A stretch of DNA of 64,000 bases from Tetmemena sp. SeJ-2015 (Eukaryota; Ciliophora; Spirotrichea; Sporadotrichida; Oxytrichidae). The notes under the pieces were generated by a model. It ran no database searches. It saw nothing but the letters and a program-made list of their open reading frames with translations, and had not been told where the DNA came from. This document shows positions 63,862 through 64,000 of this stretch, piece by piece. How positions within the stretch are numbered: the first letter of the stretch is position 1; every line of letters begins with the position of its first letter. Position numbers and translations under genes: made by a program. The stretch covers positions 1 through 64,000 of the forward strand of contig JAJKFJ010021759.1 of the NCBI GenBank assembly GCA_027382625.1, in the 5' to 3' direction.

Positions 63862-64000
63862 ACTCTAATCTACCTGTGCATTATAATCAAAATAAAAAAA
63901 ATTACTTAGCAATTTACTTTTACTTATATTTAATTTACTCTTAATAAATATAAACCTTTTAATATAGTTTGCTTTTTAAAAATCGAATAGTATAATTCTA
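63862..64000. other. AT-rich 5' flank of the beta-helix gene
   Basis: No coding signal; window ends here. Confidence 0.5.

Overview
The window reads as germline (micronuclear-type) DNA of a ciliate that uses TAA and TAG as glutamine and TGA as the only stop. Every recognisable gene (DYRK kinase, CAF-1 large subunit, cytochrome c, CKS1, cathepsin L-like, MIP18/CIA2) is full of in-frame TAA/TAG and ends at TGA. Two kinds of interruption occur. One is GT-AG introns of about 17-110 nt. The other is AT-rich insertions without GT-AG ends, flanked by a 3-11 bp direct repeat; deleting one repeat copy plus the insert restores frame and protein homology. These are the hallmarks of internal eliminated sequences (IESs) with pointers in hypotrich/stichotrich spirotrichs (Oxytricha/Stylonychia type). 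Genus cannot be decided from the sequence alone.

Region 1 (1-25 kb) is AT-rich and accessory. It starts with the 3' part of an MT-A70 adenine methyltransferase. Four tandem copies of one large gene family follow (a truncated copy at 1.2-2.85 kb, then complete-looking copies at 4.0-9.2, 12.9-19.6 and 20.8-24.0 kb). The family encodes secreted, probably GPI-anchored surface proteins: signal peptide, dystroglycan-type cadherin-like domain, furin-like Cys-rich repeats, YHYH-type domain, hydrophobic tail. Among the copies lie three related ~500 bp TA-flanked inverted-repeat elements, a GC-rich island inserted between 13-bp direct repeats, a ubiquitin remnant, a decayed Tc1/mariner-like transposase, an orphan coding block and a cathepsin L-like gene whose active-site Cys is Ser.

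Region 2 (24.6-55.5 kb) is gene-dense: an unknown acidic protein, MIP18/CIA2, a long coiled-coil protein, a Ser/Gln-rich protein, a possible HAUS1-like augmin subunit, CAF-1 large subunit (minus), a Qc-SNARE (minus), a small Cys protein (minus), a tetraspanin-like protein, a membrane-anchored M14 carboxypeptidase-like protein lacking catalytic residues, a DYRK kinase, and two unrecognised proteins. Many carry short pointer-flanked IESs. The carboxypeptidase gene is also split by a 948-bp inverted-repeat element.

Region 3 (55.5-64 kb) holds the most striking structure. A right-handed beta-helix gene on the minus strand is split into two blocks (62,306-63,861 and 55,566-56,787). Both block edges carry the same 11-bp sequence, and joining there gives a continuous beta-helix reading frame. 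The 5.5 kb between them contains three other genes: cytochrome c (+), CKS1 (+) and a cyclic-nucleotide-binding protein (-). This is a nested ('Russian doll') germline arrangement, in which building the beta-helix gene's somatic copy would require removing, in one excision, a segment that itself encodes housekeeping genes.

Gene ends are given as germline coordinates including introns and IESs. All junctions come from reading-frame and homology logic only and need matching macronuclear or cDNA sequence.
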